64,000 bases of DNA from Chloroflexota bacterium (GCA_021788625.1 JAJYKL010000006.1:1-64000); one strand, 5' to 3'; positions 40,296 through 49,446 are shown, counted from the first letter of the stretch. Numbers and translations: made by a program. Notes: a model not told the origin generated them from the letters alone.

Positions 40296-41033
40296 ATGAA
40301 AGCACGCATCAGTAGAGAACAAGCCCGAACCCTTATCGCGCTTGGGGTGTGGGTCGCCATCACACTTTCCGTGCTGGCCGCTGATGCCACAGGGCTCAAC
40401 GTTGTCATCCTTCCCGCGGGCCTAAGCCTGTTTTGACTGATCGCGCTGGTCGCTGGTGTCCTGGCTCTGACGGACTTGGGGATCCTGGCCAGCCAGTTCA
40501 TATTCGTGCACCAGCACAAGCCACCCATCGAGGCGTCCATGCTGGGCCGCATCTACCAGTTGGTAGCGGGGCTGGTCATTGTGTTAGGCCTGGCTTACGC
40601 CTTCAGCCAGTTGTCCGCCTTCGGCTCCTTCCTCTCGCTCTTTGGCGGCATGCTGCTGGGCTGGTCACTCCAGGCGCCCGTTAGTGGCTTCGCTGCCTGG
40701 GTGCTGGTCTCGATCAAGCGCCCGTTCCGGCCTGGCGACCGTATCCAGTTCCCAAACCTGAGCCTGGTCGGCGACGTCAAGGACGTGGGCATCATGTACA
40801 CCCGGCTCGATCAGGTAGGCGGCACGATCGGCAGCGAGGAGGCTGTGGGCTGCTCCATCCTGGTGCCCAATGCCATACTCTTCAGCCAGGTGGTCATCAA
40901 CTATACCGTGATGCAGGAGGCGCCGTACATGCTGGATGAGGTCGTCGTGCGCATCACCTACGACTCGGACTGGAACCGCGCCGAGCTGATTCTGGTGGAC
41001 CTGGCCATTCGCTATGTCTACTCGTATCGCGCT
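40296..41033 (+). pseudogene. Mechanosensitive channel (MscS) with in-frame TGA and lost C-terminus
   Basis: Translation from the ATG at 40296 gives a first membrane helix, then TGA at 40434-40436 after 46 codons. The same frame then continues with 'LIALVAGVLAL' and the MscS core: 'GGMLLGWSLQAPVSGF' and 'IKRPFRPGDRIQF' are the pore helix and beta domain. Homology ends near 41017, where the sequence passes in another frame into an unrelated glycosidase fragment. The nonsense codon and truncation make it a pseudogene. The downstream part could still start at the GTG/ATG codons near 40476, but it lacks the normal C-terminal domain. Confidence 0.8.
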
Positions 41034-41419
41034 GGTGCAGCTTCGGCGAAATCTTCGGTTCGACGTACGCCTTGCTCTCGTACATTGCTCCCAGCAAGCC
41101 CATCATGATTGCCGAGGTTGCCAGCACCGAGATGGGTGGATCCAAGGCAGCCTGGATCACCGACGCGCTGACGACTCAGCTCCCCAGGCATTTCCCTCGG
41201 GTGAAGGCGCCGGTCTGGTTCGATTGGAATGCGGAAAGGATGGATTGGGTTGTCAAATCATCCTCCGCCGCACAGCAGGCTTTCGCCGCCGCCATCGCAT
41301 TGCCGTATTACTGGGGCGATGGCTTGCTCGATGTAAATATCTCGCCCATTTTCATAGAAGTGAATCGGTCCGGGCATTTTGCCATTTACGATGATTCGTG
41401 TACATTCAGGGATAACGTA
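41033..41419 (+). pseudogene. C-terminal fragment of a GH26-like glycosidase (mannanase type)
   Basis: In a different frame from the MscS remnant, the sequence reads 'SFGEIFGSTYALLSYIAP', 'KPIMIAEVASTEMGGSKAAW' and 'FPRVKAPVWFDWNAERMDW', the C-terminal barrel strands of GH26 enzymes including the nucleophile Glu in 'IAEV'. There is no start codon, and about two thirds of the enzyme is missing. The junction with MscS is abrupt at about 41017-41033, so a deletion or recombination joined two unrelated genes. Confidence 0.65.
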
Positions 41420-42132
41420 TGGCGTCATGGTATCCGATCCCGTTGTTGCTTATCACGGTCACGGCGACTATTCTGGTAGACGAGCGCAGACCGCCTGGCG
41501 CTCCGCGCAATATACGCTGGTTAATCGTGTGGAAGCCGCTTTCCACGCTGCTGGTGATCCTGGTCGCAGCGCTCTCGCTGATCCACTCCGGCAAATACGA
41601 CGCTCTTTACAGCGCATTGATCATGGCTGGGTTGATTTTGTCGCTGGCCGGTGACGTACTTCTGATCATTCCGTCGCCCAGTGCTTTCCGTGCAGGGCTG
41701 GTGGCGTTCCTGTGCACACACCTGATCTATATCGCCGCCTTCGTGCATGTGCGCATCACGGGTGTGTTGGGTCTGCCACAGCCGCATCTCCCTGCCGAGG
41801 TGATCACCGCCGTGGTACTGGTACTCGTCGCCGGGGCGATGTATCTATATCTGAAACCGAAGCTTGGCCAGATGAAAACACCGGTCGTGCTCTACATCCT
41901 GGTGATCTCGGTCATGCTGCATCGCGCACTGGACGTCGCGTTCACGTTTCCCGGCCAGCCCGCAGGAGGTCTCATCGCGGTCGGGGCGCTGCTGTTCTAT
42001 GCCTCCGACGCCGTGCTCGCAGTGGATCGCTTCCGCATGGGCGGGCACATGCGGCACGGGCACCTGTGGGACCTGTCCACCTATTACACCGGGCAGTTAC
42101 TCATCGCGCTGTCTGCCTCATTGATGATCTAG
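41419..42132 (+). CDS. YhhN/TMEM86-family membrane protein (lysoplasmalogenase-like)
   Basis: It has 237 residues with about eight membrane helices. 'LILSLAGDVLLIIPSPSAFRAGLVAFLCTHLIYI' contains the family's GD...F..G..AF...H motif, and 'GALLFYASDAVLAVDRF' the second conserved Ser-Asp. The C-terminal 'TYYTGQLLIALS' is also typical. Members hydrolyse the vinyl-ether bond of lysoplasmalogens. The bacterial role is not well known. Its start lies where the GH26 fragment fades out. Confidence 0.85.
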   Translation: MASWYPIPLLLITVTATILVDERRPPGAPRNIRWLIVWKPLSTLLVILVAALSLIHSGKYDALYSALIMAGLILSLAGDVLLIIPSPSAFRAGLVAFLCTHLIYIAAFVHVRITGVLGLPQPHLPAEVITAVVLVLVAGAMYLYLKPKLGQMKTPVVLYILVISVMLHRALDVAFTFPGQPAGGLIAVGALLFYASDAVLAVDRFRMGGHMRHGHLWDLSTYYTGQLLIALSASLMI

Positions 42133-42225
42133 ACTTGCACGACGAACCACATTACACAATGGATGGTGCCCCGTCTGGTCGCGGGTGCCAGTTGTCCATC
42201 TGTTCCGCGGCCTTGCAGTAAAGAC

Positions 42226-42254
42226 TTGGAGATCGAACCTGTTTCCGATACAAT
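42226..42254 (+). promoter_or_regulatory. Promoter upstream of the methyltransferase-like gene
   Basis: TTGGAG (42226-42231) and TACAAT (42249-42254) are 17 bp apart, about 50 bp before the ATG at 42305. Confidence 0.5.
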
Positions 42255-42304
42255 GTTGTGCGGTCATCGCTGATACAACAGGCTCAGCACGATAGGAGTC
42301 ACGC

Positions 42305-43048
42305 ATGACAATGGAATTCGTCGCTGCCGATTGGCAGAAGCACGCATTCAAATGGGACGAGCCATACCCCTGCTACGAGACACCGGAACGCGAGATCGCG
42401 ATCGTGGACCAGGCGCTGGAGGCGCTGGTGCAGGCAGGCATCCTCCCACATACGAAGTACGACGGCGAGCGCTTTGCAGCGCACCGCGGCGCGGTGCGCG
42501 AGCGATTCGAAATCCCCTGGACGGCCATTACCCCGCGGATGCAGCGCCTGCTTTACGCCATCAACGCCATTGTGCAGCCGCGTGTGATGGTGGCAGTGGG
42601 TATCTTTTGTGGCAACACGTTCATCTCGAACGCTGGCGCGGCTATTGGCCCGGGCGCCGTTTACCAGGCCGAGCGGCTGGTGGGGCTGGAGATCAAACCC
42701 ACCGAAGCCGCGCGAGCCCGTCGCAACGTGGCGTCCGTTGACGCCTCCCGCAGCGCGGAGGTGTTGGCCGAAGACGGCATCCCCTGGCTGCAGGCGTTCG
42801 CCGGCACCATCGACCTGCTCTACCTGGATGCGGACGGCACCCAGGGGCGTGGCAAGTCCATCTACCTGGACTTGCTGGAGACAGGCCTTCATTCGTTGCG
42901 AACCGGCAGCCTGGTGCTGGCACACAACTCGGTGAATTGCGCGGGCGAGCTGGCCGATTACCTGGCTGCTGTACGCGACCCCAGCCGCTTCCACGTCAGT
43001 ATGAATATCGTGGTCGACGATCAGGGCCTGGAGGTGACACGGCGTTAA
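42305..43048 (+). CDS. O-methyltransferase-like protein
   Basis: It has 247 residues of Rossmann-like fold. 'RVMVAVGIFCGNTFISNAGA' stands where class I S-adenosylmethionine methyltransferases have their glycine-rich loop, 'VGLEIKPTEAARARRNV' gives the acidic residue after beta2, and 'IDLLYLDADGTQGRGKSIYLDLLE' resembles the metal-binding DxD of O-methyltransferases. 'GSLVLAHNSVNCAGEL' and the following block match that group too. The substrate is unknown. It precedes the glycosidase at 43083 by 34 bp and is likely co-transcribed. Confidence 0.72.
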   Translation: MTMEFVAADWQKHAFKWDEPYPCYETPEREIAIVDQALEALVQAGILPHTKYDGERFAAHRGAVRERFEIPWTAITPRMQRLLYAINAIVQPRVMVAVGIFCGNTFISNAGAAIGPGAVYQAERLVGLEIKPTEAARARRNVASVDASRSAEVLAEDGIPWLQAFAGTIDLLYLDADGTQGRGKSIYLDLLETGLHSLRTGSLVLAHNSVNCAGELADYLAAVRDPSRFHVSMNIVVDDQGLEVTRR

Positions 43049-43082
43049 CGGTGGCTCTCAGCCTGATTGGGGAGGTGACGCA

Positions 43083-44117
43083 ATGAACGACTTTGTGATC
43101 GGTACGAGCGCCTTTTCAGACGCGCATGTCGAACTCATGAAAGAAGCCGGCATCGGCTGGGTGCGCCAGGACTTCCCGTTTCCCTTTGTGGACCGCGTGG
43201 GCGGCGAATTGAGCACCCCGTACCGCAAGGCACGCGAGGTCGCGCAGAGCTGGGGCGCCAGGGGGCTGAACGTGATGGGCGTCACGCCCCTGCCGGGCAG
43301 CGGCGGTTATAAACCCGACGACGCCGGCAGGATGGTGCTGCATTGGCACAGCGCCTTCCCAGACTGGGCAGGCGCCCTGGGCAGCGATGCGTACCTGCGC
43401 ACCTACCGCGAGGTGTGTGCCTTCCTGGCAGGCGATCTGCACGGCGTGGTGCAGATGTGGCAGATCGCCAACGAGCTGGATATCGAGCTGTTTGCCGGGC
43501 CGTTAAATCCGCGCCAGGGGGCAGGGTTGATCCTGCACGGCGCGCAAGGCTTGAAGAATGCCGACCCATCACTCATGGTGGGGCCGAACACCGCTGGTGG
43601 CGGCGCGGCGTATTACCTGTACGGCCACCTGTATGCCTCGCCGAATAACCACCTGGATTACTGCGGCGTAGACGGTTACTACGGTTCGTGGGCTGCGGGT
43701 GGCCCGGAGAATTGGGCGCCGCGCATCGCCGAGCTCTTCACTCTGACGCAGAAGCCCGTGCTGGTCAACGAGTGGGGCTTTGCCTCAAAGGGTGAGGTGA
43801 TGAATGAAGACGAGCTGCGCCAGAACCGGGCAGGCCTCTCGGCATGCCAGTTCCGCAAATGGCCGGCTACCTGGGACGGCGGGCACACGCCGGAGGTGCA
43901 GGCTGAGTTCGTCCGTCGTGTCATTGAGGGCTTTGCCTCGCAACGCGAGCATCTGATGGGCATGTTCTTCTATCGCTGGGAGGACCAGGAACGCTGCTGG
44001 CAATGTGGTTCGCCCGATTGTCCCCTGGAGATCGCCTGGGGTCTGGTCAGCGTGGACAACACCCCCAAACCAGCCTACCACGCCTTTCGAGATGGCGTGC
44101 GTCGGCTTATGGGATGA
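43083..44117 (+). CDS. Clan GH-A glycoside hydrolase-like protein
   Basis: It has 344 residues predicted as a TIM barrel. 'VVQMWQIANELDIELF' carries the Asn-Glu acid/base pair of clan A and 'QKPVLVNEWGFASKG' the nucleophile Glu. The opening 'IGTSAFSDAHVELMKEAGIGWVRQDFPF' is the barrel start seen in GH5/GH39/GH42-like enzymes. There is no signal peptide, so it is cytoplasmic. An unusual 'CWQCGSPDCPLEIAWGLV' near the end has three Cys that might bind a metal. The specific family and substrate cannot be fixed by reading. Confidence 0.78.
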   Translation: MNDFVIGTSAFSDAHVELMKEAGIGWVRQDFPFPFVDRVGGELSTPYRKAREVAQSWGARGLNVMGVTPLPGSGGYKPDDAGRMVLHWHSAFPDWAGALGSDAYLRTYREVCAFLAGDLHGVVQMWQIANELDIELFAGPLNPRQGAGLILHGAQGLKNADPSLMVGPNTAGGGAAYYLYGHLYASPNNHLDYCGVDGYYGSWAAGGPENWAPRIAELFTLTQKPVLVNEWGFASKGEVMNEDELRQNRAGLSACQFRKWPATWDGGHTPEVQAEFVRRVIEGFASQREHLMGMFFYRWEDQERCWQCGSPDCPLEIAWGLVSVDNTPKPAYHAFRDGVRRLMG

Positions 44118-44228
44118 AGCCGGATTGCATCTGCATGCGCTGATGCTTTAGTGGGCACCGGTCGTGATGCGCAGTGCAGTGGCTCACACCCCAGTTAAAA
44201 TGATGCATGGGTATGAGGAGGTGCAGTG

Positions 44229-44591
44229 ATGGATGAGCAAGTCATGCGCGCCCTGGCGCAAGACCAAACAATCGATATCACCACTCACGGGCGCAAGACG
44301 GGGCAGCCGCACCGGATCGAAATACGGTTTCACAATGTGGGCGGGCACGTCTACATCGCCGGCACGCCGGGCAGGCGCGACTGGTACGCCAACCTGCTGG
44401 CGCACCCGGACTTCATCTTCCACCTGAAGGGTACCACCAAGGCGGACCTGAACGCCCGCGCCACACCCATCATCGATCCGTTGCGGCGCCGTGAGGTCAT
44501 GGGCCAGATCGTGCGCAACACCGACTGGGCGAATGACCTGGACAAGTGGGTGCTAGGCAGCCCGCTGGTGGAAGTCACATTTACGGATTAA
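44229..44591 (+). CDS. Deazaflavin (F420)-dependent nitroreductase-family protein
   Basis: It has 120 residues with the split beta-barrel of Ddn-type proteins. 'ITTHGRKTGQPHRIEIRF' is the conserved T-x-G-R-x-S/T-G block, and 'GTPGRRDWYANLLAHPDF' matches G...+..W..NL.A.P. Relatives bind coenzyme F420 and reduce quinones or nitro compounds. The ATG at 44229 follows GAGGAGG. It suggests that the host makes F420. Confidence 0.85.
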   Translation: MDEQVMRALAQDQTIDITTHGRKTGQPHRIEIRFHNVGGHVYIAGTPGRRDWYANLLAHPDFIFHLKGTTKADLNARATPIIDPLRRREVMGQIVRNTDWANDLDKWVLGSPLVEVTFTD

Positions 44592-44737
44592 GGCGGGTTC
44601 CCGGCTCGTACCGCGGCCATAACCAGGTTCATCGGCGCCGGCTGCCTGACGATGACCAGCCGTATCACCTGGCACGGGTCCACCTGGGACCATGTACCAG
44701 GAGAGCACCTGGTGCGTGAGTGACCTCACTGACACAG

Positions 44738-44766
44738 ATGTCAGACTTCTTGGGAGAAGTCTGACA
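44738..44766. repeat. GATGTCAGACTTCTT palindrome, copy 2
   Basis: AGATGTCAGACTTCTT and AGAAGTCTGACATTT are inverted arms around a short GGG loop. It is the same element as at 15362 and 49396, here just downstream of the phosphoesterase gene's stop. Confidence 0.75.
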
Positions 44767-44777
44767 TTTCTACCAGT

Positions 44778-45908
44778 CTACTTGCTGCACCCGCCGCTGA
44801 AGTTGCACGCGGCAAAAGGCGTGGCGTGTTCATCGTTGCGGTGGAGTGTGCCCAGCTTAAAGGTGTTCTCCACGAAGCGCAGCAGGCTGTAGTGTGTGTA
44901 GGCGGTCGCGTCGACGGTACCCGCCTTTACTACCGGTCCCAGAAGCACGGTGTAGAGCGGGCTGCTGGCAGGATTGTTCAACATGCCGCCTGTCTCATCG
45001 TACGTGATCACGACCAGCATGCCCGTGCTGAAGTTGGGGTTGGCCAGCAAAGGCTCCAGGAATCCCTTCATCCATTTGGAGCTATAGGCCACCCCCGTGT
45101 CGTGACCGTCATTGTCCTGGTTCGGCACATAGTAACTGAATTGTGGCAGTTTCCCGGCGGCCACGTCGGCATTCAGTTGATCCGCATTGACCAGCTTGGC
45201 GCAGCGCTGCGGATTCGTGCGGACGTCGTTGAACGAGATGAACGGATTGTGCTTGCGCGCGTAGACATCGCTCTTGCTATTACCAGCCATGGCCCCCGCG
45301 AAGCACGAACCGGGGTAGTTCTCCAGGTAGGCTTTCCACGACACGTTCGCAGCTTCCAGCAGGTCCACCAGGTTGGTCTGCGGCAGGTTGTAGGAACCGT
45401 CGTCCGGGACGAGCGGATCGCCGGCGAGCATCGCGATGTAGTTTGGCTGGGAAGGGTGGACGATGCCGTAGTAGCGGGTCAGTTGTACCCCGCGCCTGGC
45501 CAGCGCCTTGAAGTATGGATCAGCCATCACGCTCGCCTGCGACGCGTTCTCCAGGACGATGATAAAGATGTGCTGGATGGGAGAGGTGTTTGTTTTCGTT
45601 ACCACCAGGGTGGCCGTCGGTACTGGGGTCAGTCGTCCCGTCCCGGTCGGGGACGATGTAGGCGCCGTATCGGCAGCCTGCGCCCGTGTCGGGGCGGGGA
45701 TGGCTGATGGTGCGGTGGCTGGCGTGATCGTCGGGGTTGTTGAGGCAAGCGCTGCCGCAGGTGCGGTTGCAGAAGGCTGAGCTTCGGGCGATGTGCCCGG
45801 CAAATTCGCCGAGCAGCCCGAGATGAAGATGAGTACAGCTGCCACCACAGGGCACAGCGCGTTCCACCTGCCTGCCCAATGCTTACGCCCCCAATTCACA
45901 TACTGCAT
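44778..45908 (-). CDS. Secreted lipoprotein, phosphoesterase/acid phosphatase family
   Basis: About 376 residues. A signal peptide ends in the lipobox 'FISGCSA'. Then comes a Thr/Pro/Ala-rich linker of about 75 residues, and the catalytic domain of the AcpA/phospholipase C-like phosphoesterase family: 'IQHIFIIVLENASQ' (N-terminal metal motif with E-N), 'HPSQPNYIAMLAGD', 'YYVPNQDNDGHD' and 'LVVITYDETGG'. It hydrolyses phosphate esters outside the membrane. The ATG at 45908 follows GGGGGA, ten codons into the track ORF. It stands alone and is convergent with the F420-type gene. Confidence 0.88.
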   Translation of the reverse strand: MQYVNWGRKHWAGRWNALCPVVAAVLIFISGCSANLPGTSPEAQPSATAPAAALASTTPTITPATAPSAIPAPTRAQAADTAPTSSPTGTGRLTPVPTATLVVTKTNTSPIQHIFIIVLENASQASVMADPYFKALARRGVQLTRYYGIVHPSQPNYIAMLAGDPLVPDDGSYNLPQTNLVDLLEAANVSWKAYLENYPGSCFAGAMAGNSKSDVYARKHNPFISFNDVRTNPQRCAKLVNADQLNADVAAGKLPQFSYYVPNQDNDGHDTGVAYSSKWMKGFLEPLLANPNFSTGMLVVITYDETGGMLNNPASSPLYTVLLGPVVKAGTVDATAYTHYSLLRFVENTFKLGTLHRNDEHATPFAACNFSGGCSK

Positions 45909-46217
45909 TCCAAATCCCCCATTCCATGTTTTATACAACTATAGATCACTGCTTTGGCTATTTTCGCAAAAGAGGGGCTCAGGTCGCGGACAGCGCTATG
46001 ACCTGGTCCGTTATATAACAGCATCTCAGGAAGTCAGCACGGTATTTATTTGTCGCCAGAGAACACTGCGCGGCAGGCGCCCCCCCCAGCAGGATGCTGG
46101 CTTGTTCACGTTACACAGCATGGCATGCTGCGGGGGTGTGAATGGTGAATGGGAATAGAGTTTAGGGTTAAAAGCCAAGAATTTTAGGTTTAGAGCTGGA
46201 GGAAGGCAGGTGGAGAA
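45909..46217. other. Divergent intergenic region without a gene
   Basis: It holds a TATAAA near the phosphoesterase start (minus strand), a CGCCCCCCCCAGCAGG tract, and a low-complexity stretch (about 46150-46200) made of TTTAGGGTT/TTTTAGGTTTAGAG units. No ORF with recognisable motifs was seen. Confidence 0.4.
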
Positions 46218-47246
46218 ATGACGCGGATCAAGGTGGCGCTGGTTGGTGGCTGGGGCAAAGCACCCATACCGGAGTGGATCACGCAGGGTTTTGCCGAACG
46301 GGACATCGAATTTACGGTACGCGAGTGCCTCACCCGTGCGGACCTGGCAGAGTGTGCTGGCGACGCCGATGTCGTGTGGGTATTTGGCGGCTGCCGGGCG
46401 CTCACACCGGCACAGGCTGATAACCTGCACGTGCTGCCGCGCTGTGGTGCGCTCATCCGTACTGGCAGCGGCACCGACAACGTGCCGGTAGCCCGCGCGA
46501 CCGAGTTGGGCATCGTCGTGGCGAATACGCCCGACGCCGTGACGGACCCGGTGGCGGACCACGTGGTGGGACTGTTATTCGCCGCAGCCCGGCGCATCCC
46601 CTGGCATGATCGCGCCATGCGCCAGGGGCGCTGGGAGCGCGATGCCGGTTATGCCAACCCACACATCCACGGCCGCGTACTGGGGCTGGTGGGCTTCGGG
46701 CGCATCCCCCGGCGCGTGGTGCAACGGCTGAGCGGCTTCGAGCTGGTCGTGCTGGCTTACGACCCCTACGTTCCTGCGGAGACGATGGCGCAGCACGGCG
46801 CCCGAGCTGCCAGCCTGGATGACCTCCTCACGCAGGCCGACTTCGTCTCGGTCCACACTCCCTTGACTGAACAGACCCACCACCTGATCAACGAGCGCAC
46901 GCTGCGTCTCATGAAGCGCACCGCCGTGTTGATCAATACGTCACGCGGGCCGGTGGTCGATGAGCCTGCGCTGGTGAAGGCACTGTCGGAAGGGTGGATC
47001 CGCGGTGCGGGGCTGGACGTGTTCGAGCGCGAGCCGATTGACCCGGCTAACCCGGTCCTGAAGCTGGACAATGTGGTCCTCTCGCCACACCTGGCATCCC
47101 TAACGGACGAGTATATGGACTCGTGCTGGCGCTACTCGTACGAGACCGTACTCGACCTGGCAGATGGGTACTGGCCGCGCTCATACGTAAACCACGAAGT
47201 GAGTCCACGAATGGCGCTGCGTGCGCGCGCCTCTGGCCCTACCTAG
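46218..47246 (+). CDS. D-isomer-specific 2-hydroxyacid dehydrogenase family protein
   Basis: It has 342 residues. The NAD domain has 'VLGLVGFGRIPRRVVQRL', where the last Gly of GxGxxG is Pro. Catalytic Arg ('LINTSRGPVVDE'), Glu ('GLDVFEREPID') and His ('LSPHLASLTDEY') are all present. Members reduce 2-keto acids to D-2-hydroxy acids; some are phosphoglycerate- or glyoxylate-type enzymes. The specificity is not readable. A GGTGGAG ribosome site precedes the ATG. No operon partners. Confidence 0.88.
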   Translation: MTRIKVALVGGWGKAPIPEWITQGFAERDIEFTVRECLTRADLAECAGDADVVWVFGGCRALTPAQADNLHVLPRCGALIRTGSGTDNVPVARATELGIVVANTPDAVTDPVADHVVGLLFAAARRIPWHDRAMRQGRWERDAGYANPHIHGRVLGLVGFGRIPRRVVQRLSGFELVVLAYDPYVPAETMAQHGARAASLDDLLTQADFVSVHTPLTEQTHHLINERTLRLMKRTAVLINTSRGPVVDEPALVKALSEGWIRGAGLDVFEREPIDPANPVLKLDNVVLSPHLASLTDEYMDSCWRYSYETVLDLADGYWPRSYVNHEVSPRMALRARASGPT

Positions 47247-47663
47247 AGCTGCTTAAGACATAGATCCAATCTGGCTTCTGCTATGACATGCTGAGGACGA
47301 CCATCCATAGCCGTCGCTCCGTCAGAATATTTTGACAGTCGCCTCGATCTGCCAGCCGGCCGTCACCGTGTTCCTCGATGCGGGTGGCCAACGGCAGCAG
47401 TCCCGCGATGCGGAAGAGCGCCTGCCTGCCGAAATCCAGCAGGCTGGTGGTATATGTTTGCATAGCCGCCAACAGCAGGCACGGCTTATCTGCCGCCAAA
47501 CAGAAATGACAGATCTGGTGCAGACGGACGGTGGTGATTTACAGGTTGCTGACGACATGGAATCATGACCTCGTGTGCATAGCAGTCGGCACGCACTCAT
47601 GCCACGCTCCGGAGTGTGCAGCCAGCTTAAGGAGTGTGCTGGCGCCATATGAGATGAAATGAT
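47247..47663. other. Intergenic region with a possible small minus-strand ORF
   Basis: On the minus strand a frame of about 70 codons (ending near 47281, with 'QICHFCLAADKPCLLLAAMQ') looks protein-like but has no proper start or known motif. It could be a remnant. No repeat or promoter was identified. Confidence 0.3.
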
Positions 47664-48773
47664 ATGGATGGGCGAGCATTTATGCGCAATAACGAACCAG
47701 TCATTACGGACCTTGCCGAGGTCACTCCCGCATGGCTCACAGGGGTGCTGCGGCACAGCGGGGTGCTCCCTGCCGGGGAGGTTACCGGCGTGGGGGTGGA
47801 TGCCAAACCGACCTACACCTCGACCGTCGCGCGGCTGGCCCTGACTTACTCGGCCGGTGCCCCGCCCACAGCGCCGACCCGCCTGTTCCTGAAGCTGGCG
47901 CGGCCGGCATCGACCCAGCGCGTGGTGGGCAATGCGCAGCGACGCCACGAGGTGGAATTTCACAACCGTGTCGCTGCGATGATGCCACACCCACTCGTCG
48001 TGCGCTGCCACCACGCCGCCTACGCCGAGGAGACCGGCGCCTGCCACCTGCTCTTCGACGACGTCTCGCAGACGCACTTTACGGCACCGAGCACGTCCCC
48101 GCCCAACCTGCCGCGCTGCGAGAGCGCGATGGATGCCTTCGCCGCCTTCCACGCCTTCTGGTGGGACAACGCGTTCCTATCCGAAGTCGCCAGCGTCCCC
48201 ACTCCCGAGTCGGTGGCGCGCGAGGTGGCGGCTATCCGCGACTGCTACCCCGGCTTCGCCGACTTCGCCGGCGCGCGCCTGTCTGCACCGCAGCGCCGGT
48301 GGTACGACGGGGCGCTCGATGCCCTGCCACGCCTGTACCAGCGGGTGGCGGACGGGCGCAACCGGCGAGCCCTCACGCTGATCCACGGCGACGCCAACCT
48401 CTCGAACGTCATGCTGCCTCGCGACGTTGGGCACGAGCAGACACTACTCATCGACTGGCAACTGTGGGGCGTCAGCTTCGCGGCTGAAGACCTGGCGCAC
48501 CTGATCGCACTGTACTGGCCCAAACCGGTGCGCGACGCCACGGAACGCGGTCTGCTCAAGCGCTACCACGAGGGACTGCTGCGGCACGGCGTGCAGGGTT
48601 ATACGTGGGTGGACTGCTGGGCCGACTACCGGCTGGCGGGGATCCTGCGCGTGCTGTTCATGCCCATGTGGTTCTGGAATAGCGGGGCGCCCGTGGAGTC
48701 CGTGTGGCGCAGCCTGGGGAGCGCCATGCAGGCCTTCGAAGACCTGGGGTGCGCTCAGCTGCTGGCTGGGTAG
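47664..48773 (+). CDS. Aminoglycoside-phosphotransferase/choline-kinase-like protein
   Basis: It has 369 residues with a protein-kinase-like fold. 'RLFLKLARP' provides the ATP-binding Lys, 'LTLIHGDANLSNVMLP' the catalytic HGDxxxxN loop, and 'TLLIDWQLWGVSFAAEDLAHLI' the metal-binding Asp. Relatives phosphorylate aminoglycosides, choline, homoserine or ecdysteroids. Nothing points to a specific substrate. It stands alone, followed at once by a run of gene fragments. Confidence 0.87.
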   Translation: MDGRAFMRNNEPVITDLAEVTPAWLTGVLRHSGVLPAGEVTGVGVDAKPTYTSTVARLALTYSAGAPPTAPTRLFLKLARPASTQRVVGNAQRRHEVEFHNRVAAMMPHPLVVRCHHAAYAEETGACHLLFDDVSQTHFTAPSTSPPNLPRCESAMDAFAAFHAFWWDNAFLSEVASVPTPESVAREVAAIRDCYPGFADFAGARLSAPQRRWYDGALDALPRLYQRVADGRNRRALTLIHGDANLSNVMLPRDVGHEQTLLIDWQLWGVSFAAEDLAHLIALYWPKPVRDATERGLLKRYHEGLLRHGVQGYTWVDCWADYRLAGILRVLFMPMWFWNSGAPVESVWRSLGSAMQAFEDLGCAQLLAG

Positions 48774-48777
48774 GGAA

Positions 48778-49012
48778 ATGCCCGCGCTCGAGGCGCCACC
48801 CTCGCCTCAGGTCGACGCGTTGGTCGGCGAACTCGTCAACGACCTGTCCGGCCGCCTGGCGGATTTCGTGCTGGTGCTGGACGACTACCATGCCGTCGAC
48901 AGCGCGGCCGTGCACGAGGCGCTGCGCGACCTGGTCGAGAACCAGCCCCAGCCGATGCACCTTGTAATCGCCACGCGCGAGGATCCGCCGTTGCCACTCG
49001 GCCGGCTGCCGC
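48778..49012 (+). pseudogene. Fragment of a MalT-like (LAL) LuxR-family regulator
   Basis: 'FVLVLDDYHAVDSAAVHEAL' followed by 'PMHLVIATREDPPLPLGRL' is the Walker-B region of MalT-type ATPase regulators (VLDDYH...HLVIATR.DPPLPL.RLR). Only about 75 of roughly 900 residues remain, with neither P-loop nor DNA-binding domain. The frame then runs into unrelated sequence. Confidence 0.7.
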
Positions 49013-49395
49013 GCGCGAGACCGCCGTCTTCCTGTTCTTCGTCGGCGGCTTCCTGCAGCTGGCCTGGCTGGACCGCATCGGCTCGGCGCTGCTCACCGGC
49101 GAGCCGCCCTACGGGCTGGCCAGCAACACCACGCTGCCCATTCAGGTGATGGACCTGGGCCTGATCGTGCCACTGGCGCTGCTCACCGGCGTGCTGCTGC
49201 GCCGCCATGCGTTGGGTTACCTGCTGGCCGCGGTGGTGCTGACTAAGTGCGCGGTGATGGGCCTGGCACTCGTGGCAAGATCATCGGCCAACTGGTGGCC
49301 GGGGTGGAGGTGTCCGCCGTCGAGGCGGTGATCTTCGGCGGCATCGCCGCTGCTGGACTCGTCATGGCAACACTGATGCTGCGGTCGGTGCGGGA
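49013..49395 (+). pseudogene. Fragment of a multi-pass membrane protein with a frameshift
   Basis: The plus strand reads 'ETAVFLFFVGGFLQLAWLDR' and 'LPIQVMDLGLIVPLALLTGV', then 'LGYLLAAVVLTKCAVMGLAL', clearly membrane helices. A frameshift occurs at about 49275, and the next frame continues 'IIGQLVAGVEVSAVEAVIFG' and a last helix. There is no start codon, and the end runs into a palindromic repeat. The family is not recognised. Confidence 0.6.
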
Positions 49396-49428
49396 GATGT
49401 CTGACTTCTCCGGAGAAGTCAGACATCT
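49396..49428. repeat. GATGTCTGACTTCTCC palindrome, copy 3
   Basis: AGATGTCTGACTTCTC and its exact complement GAGAAGTCAGACATCT flank a one- or two-base centre. It ends the membrane-protein remnant and lies 18 bp from the transglutaminase stop. Confidence 0.8.
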
Positions 49429-49446
49429 CCCGCCACATCCGGCTAA

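Noticed and set aside
12290-40436. Stop-codon recoding to explain in-frame stops in the GxxExxY and MscS genes
   Set aside because: One stop is TAA and the other TGA, no selenocysteine element was seen after the TGA, and both genes show other signs of decay or mobility. Ordinary nonsense mutations explain them better.
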